A stretch of 64,000 nucleotides of DNA from assembly GCA_028704385.1 (NCBI GenBank), contig JAQVLA010000001.1, positions 110,794-174,793 on the forward strand, in the 5' to 3' direction. The translations under genes were made by a program, and so were the position numbers. This DNA comes from Bacteroidales bacterium. GTDB lineage: Bacteria; Bacteroidota; Bacteroidia; Bacteroidales; F082. The notes below the pieces were generated by a model, which saw only the letters and a program-made list of their open reading frames with translations, ran no database searches and was not told the DNA's origin. Below, in pieces: positions 62,551 through 64,000 of the stretch; within the stretch, counting starts at the first letter, position 1, and each line of letters begins with the position of its first letter.

Positions 62551-63234
62551 TTAATTCAATAATTCGTTTACAAATACAGGCACTCCAACGGAGGCTTTTT
62601 CTCTGATCAGGTGTATTTTTATATTTCGATTTGTTGTGCTGGTTTTTGGATCAATAAGCGTAATTTGGCAATTGGGACTGGAGTAATAAAGTAATCCGGC
62701 TGCAGGATAAACCGCTAAGGATGTGCCGATTACAATCAAATGATCGGCTTTTTGTACCATTTTGATAGCAGGTTCGATATTGGAAACCATTTCGCCAAAC
62801 CAAACGATATGCGGCCTTAACTGAGCACCTTTCTCGCATTGGTCGCCAAGTTTAAGCTCCCAGCCATTGAGTTCATATATCAGTTCCGGATATTTTGTGC
62901 TTCTTACTTTGCGCAATTCACCGTGCAGATGTAAAACGTTTTTTGATCCTGCACGTTCATGCAAATCATCAACATTTTGGGTGACGATTTGCACCTCATA
63001 TTTGGATTCGAGTTTTACAAGGGCATAATGAGCTTCATTTGGCTCACATTCCAGTAGTTGTTTGCGTCTGGCATTATAAAAATCCAACACAAGCTGAGGA
63101 TTTGATGCCCAGGCTTCCGGAGTGGCTAATTCTTCGAAGCGATGATTTTGCCATAATCCGTCATCATCCCTAAAGGTTTTGATGCCACTTTCGGCACTGA
63201 TTCCTGCTCCACTTAGTATTACAATTTTTTTCAC
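62551..63234 (-). CDS. sirtuin-family NAD-dependent deacylase
   Basis: This protein of about 227 residues starts at the GTG at 63234 (KKIVILSGAGISAESG); upstream in-frame codons are not conserved-looking. Sirtuin motifs are GAGISAESGIKTFRDDDGLW, TQNVDDLHERAG and HLHGEL with the catalytic His, then GTSLAVYPAAGL. The zinc ligands normally found after HGEL are mostly absent: only one Cys (CEKGAQLRPH) occurs. The enzyme should remove acyl groups from lysines using NAD+. Confidence 0.88.
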   Translation of the reverse strand: MKKIVILSGAGISAESGIKTFRDDDGLWQNHRFEELATPEAWASNPQLVLDFYNARRKQLLECEPNEAHYALVKLESKYEVQIVTQNVDDLHERAGSKNVLHLHGELRKVRSTKYPELIYELNGWELKLGDQCEKGAQLRPHIVWFGEMVSNIEPAIKMVQKADHLIVIGTSLAVYPAAGLLYYSSPNCQITLIDPKTSTTNRNIKIHLIREKASVGVPVFVNELLN

Positions 63235-63287
63235 GCTTTGGTATGGGCTTGCTGATAGCAAAGTTAAGGAATTGCTGACCAAAAACT

Positions 63288-63322
63288 AAAAAAATACCCT
63301 GCAGAAAATATTCAGCAGGGTA
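63288..63322 (-). terminator. terminator of mdh
   Basis: On the minus strand TACCCTGC pairs with GCAGGGTA around a 12-base loop and is followed by a T run, 20 bases after the mdh stop codon. Confidence 0.85.
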
Positions 63323-63342
63323 TAATAGGGTTAAAATATCAA

Positions 63343-64000
63343 TCAAAAGAGTTTCATATCATCCAAAATCTTCATTACCTTCTGAACCGATTCAGAGGAA
63401 TCCTGGAGAAGTTTTTTCTCTTCTTTGTTTAATTCTACCTCAATGATTTCTTCAATTCCTTTACGTCCCAGTTTTACCGGAACACCCAGATAAACATCTT
63501 TTAAGCCGTATTCGCCCTGCAACATTGCACAAACGGGAAACACGCGGCTTTGATCATCTACAATGGCTTCAACCATTTGGGCGGCAGCAGCTCCGGGAGC
63601 ATACCAGGCTGAGGTTCCCATCAGATTCACAAGTTCGCCACCCCCTTTTTTTGTCCTCTCAACTATTTTATCAAGTTCTTCTTTGCCAAGCAATTCTGTT
63701 ACCGGAATACCGCTGATGGAGGTATATCGCGGAAGTGGTACCATGGTGTCGCCGTGGCCGCCCATCAGCAGTGCGTGCACATCAGTTGGGGATACATTGA
63801 GTGCATCCGAAATAAAAGCACGATAGCGGGCAGTATCAAGGGTTCCGGCCATACCAAATACTTTGCGCGAAGGCTTGTTGCTGGCCAGATAAGCGGCATA
63901 CGTCATCACGTCAAGTGGATTCGAAACGATAATGATGATCGCATCCGGAGAATATTTCACTGCCTTTTCGGTAACTTCCTTTACAATTGCAGCATTTGTT
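63343..64000 (-). CDS. mdh: malate dehydrogenase (partial, 5' end beyond the window)
   Basis: The frame continues through the window edge at 64000 (upstream residues NAAIVKEVTEKAV are readable), so the N-terminus is missing. The visible 200+ residues include IIIVSNPLDVMTYAAYLAS, VFGMAGTLDTARYR (with the substrate Arg), the catalytic HALLMGGHGDTMVPL (His) and a YGLKDVYLGVPVKLGRKGIEE tail (YGLKDVYLGVPVKLG). These indicate the LDH-like malate dehydrogenase type. The GTG at 63960 is internal, not the start. Confidence 0.94.
   Translation of the reverse strand, partial: TNAAIVKEVTEKAVKYSPDAIIIIVSNPLDVMTYAAYLASNKPSRKVFGMAGTLDTARYRAFISDALNVSPTDVHALLMGGHGDTMVPLPRYTSISGIPVTELLGKEELDKIVERTKKGGGELVNLMGTSAWYAPGAAAAQMVEAIVDDQSRVFPVCAMLQGEYGLKDVYLGVPVKLGRKGIEEIIEVELNKEEKKLLQDSSESVQKVMKILDDMKLF

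Overview
This window looks like a chromosomal segment of a Bacteroidota bacterium, most likely an anaerobic or facultative member of the Bacteroidales/Marinilabiliales side of the phylum. The support is: SprA, GldE and GldD (type IX secretion/gliding proteins found only in this phylum), two secreted proteins with T9SS C-terminal sorting domains, the Omp28 and DUF6029 families, the gene order maeB-ruvA-sprA-gcvH-vanZ-tonB, the order mutY-ssb-gldE-gldD, and TAnnTTTG-type promoter boxes. Nearly all genes are chromosomal housekeeping or envelope genes. I see no prophage, insertion sequence, plasmid gene or CRISPR array.

Layout. 1-8.2 kb: a lipoprotein isoaspartyl peptidase, a minus-strand nucleotide cluster (M20 hydrolase, LOG, P-loop kinase, dCMP deaminase), manA, and a TlpA / DUF6029 / Omp28 export-redox operon. 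8.3-20.4 kb: malic enzyme, ruvA, the giant sprA, gcvH, a VanZ-like protein and TonB. 20.4-24.3 kb: uvrC, thiL and a TPR lipoprotein on the minus strand. 24.6-26.6 kb: a T9SS-exported beta-helix protein. 26.7-27.6 kb: the strangest part, a tRNA(CAT) gene followed on its own strand by degenerate tandem copies of tRNA pieces plus terminator, in which loop positions are replaced by CCCGATAGCTATCGGG-type palindromes, with a small GIY-YIG nuclease gene embedded. 27.7-33.1 kb: a HAD phosphatase, dus, a CPBP protease, an ExbB-X-ExbD-ExbD operon and tRNA-Ser. 33.2-41.9 kb: an M28 T9SS peptidase, asparaginase/tatD, hflX/unknown/trpS, rng, a 29-residue mS38-like ribosomal protein and HU. 42.3-50.2 kb: mutY, ssb, gldE, gldD, an MBOAT/AlgX-like O-acetylation pair and an SLC45-like MFS transporter. 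50.3-56.3 kb: a three-gene flavin/iron-sulfur complex resembling NuoEF plus a NuoG-GltD fusion. 56.6-64 kb: a YkgJ-type protein, obg, fumC, a four-helix-bundle protein, an ArsC-like protein, prfB with a programmed frameshift, recX, an FKBP lipoprotein, a sirtuin and a partial mdh.

How they fit together. SprA, GldE and GldD belong to the T9SS/gliding machinery, and the beta-helix protein and M28 peptidase are its probable cargo. TonB and the ExbB/ExbD operon power outer-membrane import. Malic enzyme, fumarase and malate dehydrogenase are C4 metabolism, and the 50-56 kb complex probably exchanges electrons among NADH, NADPH and ferredoxin. The two places most worth a second look are the tRNA-derived repeat/GIY-YIG locus and the NuoG-GltD fusion complex.
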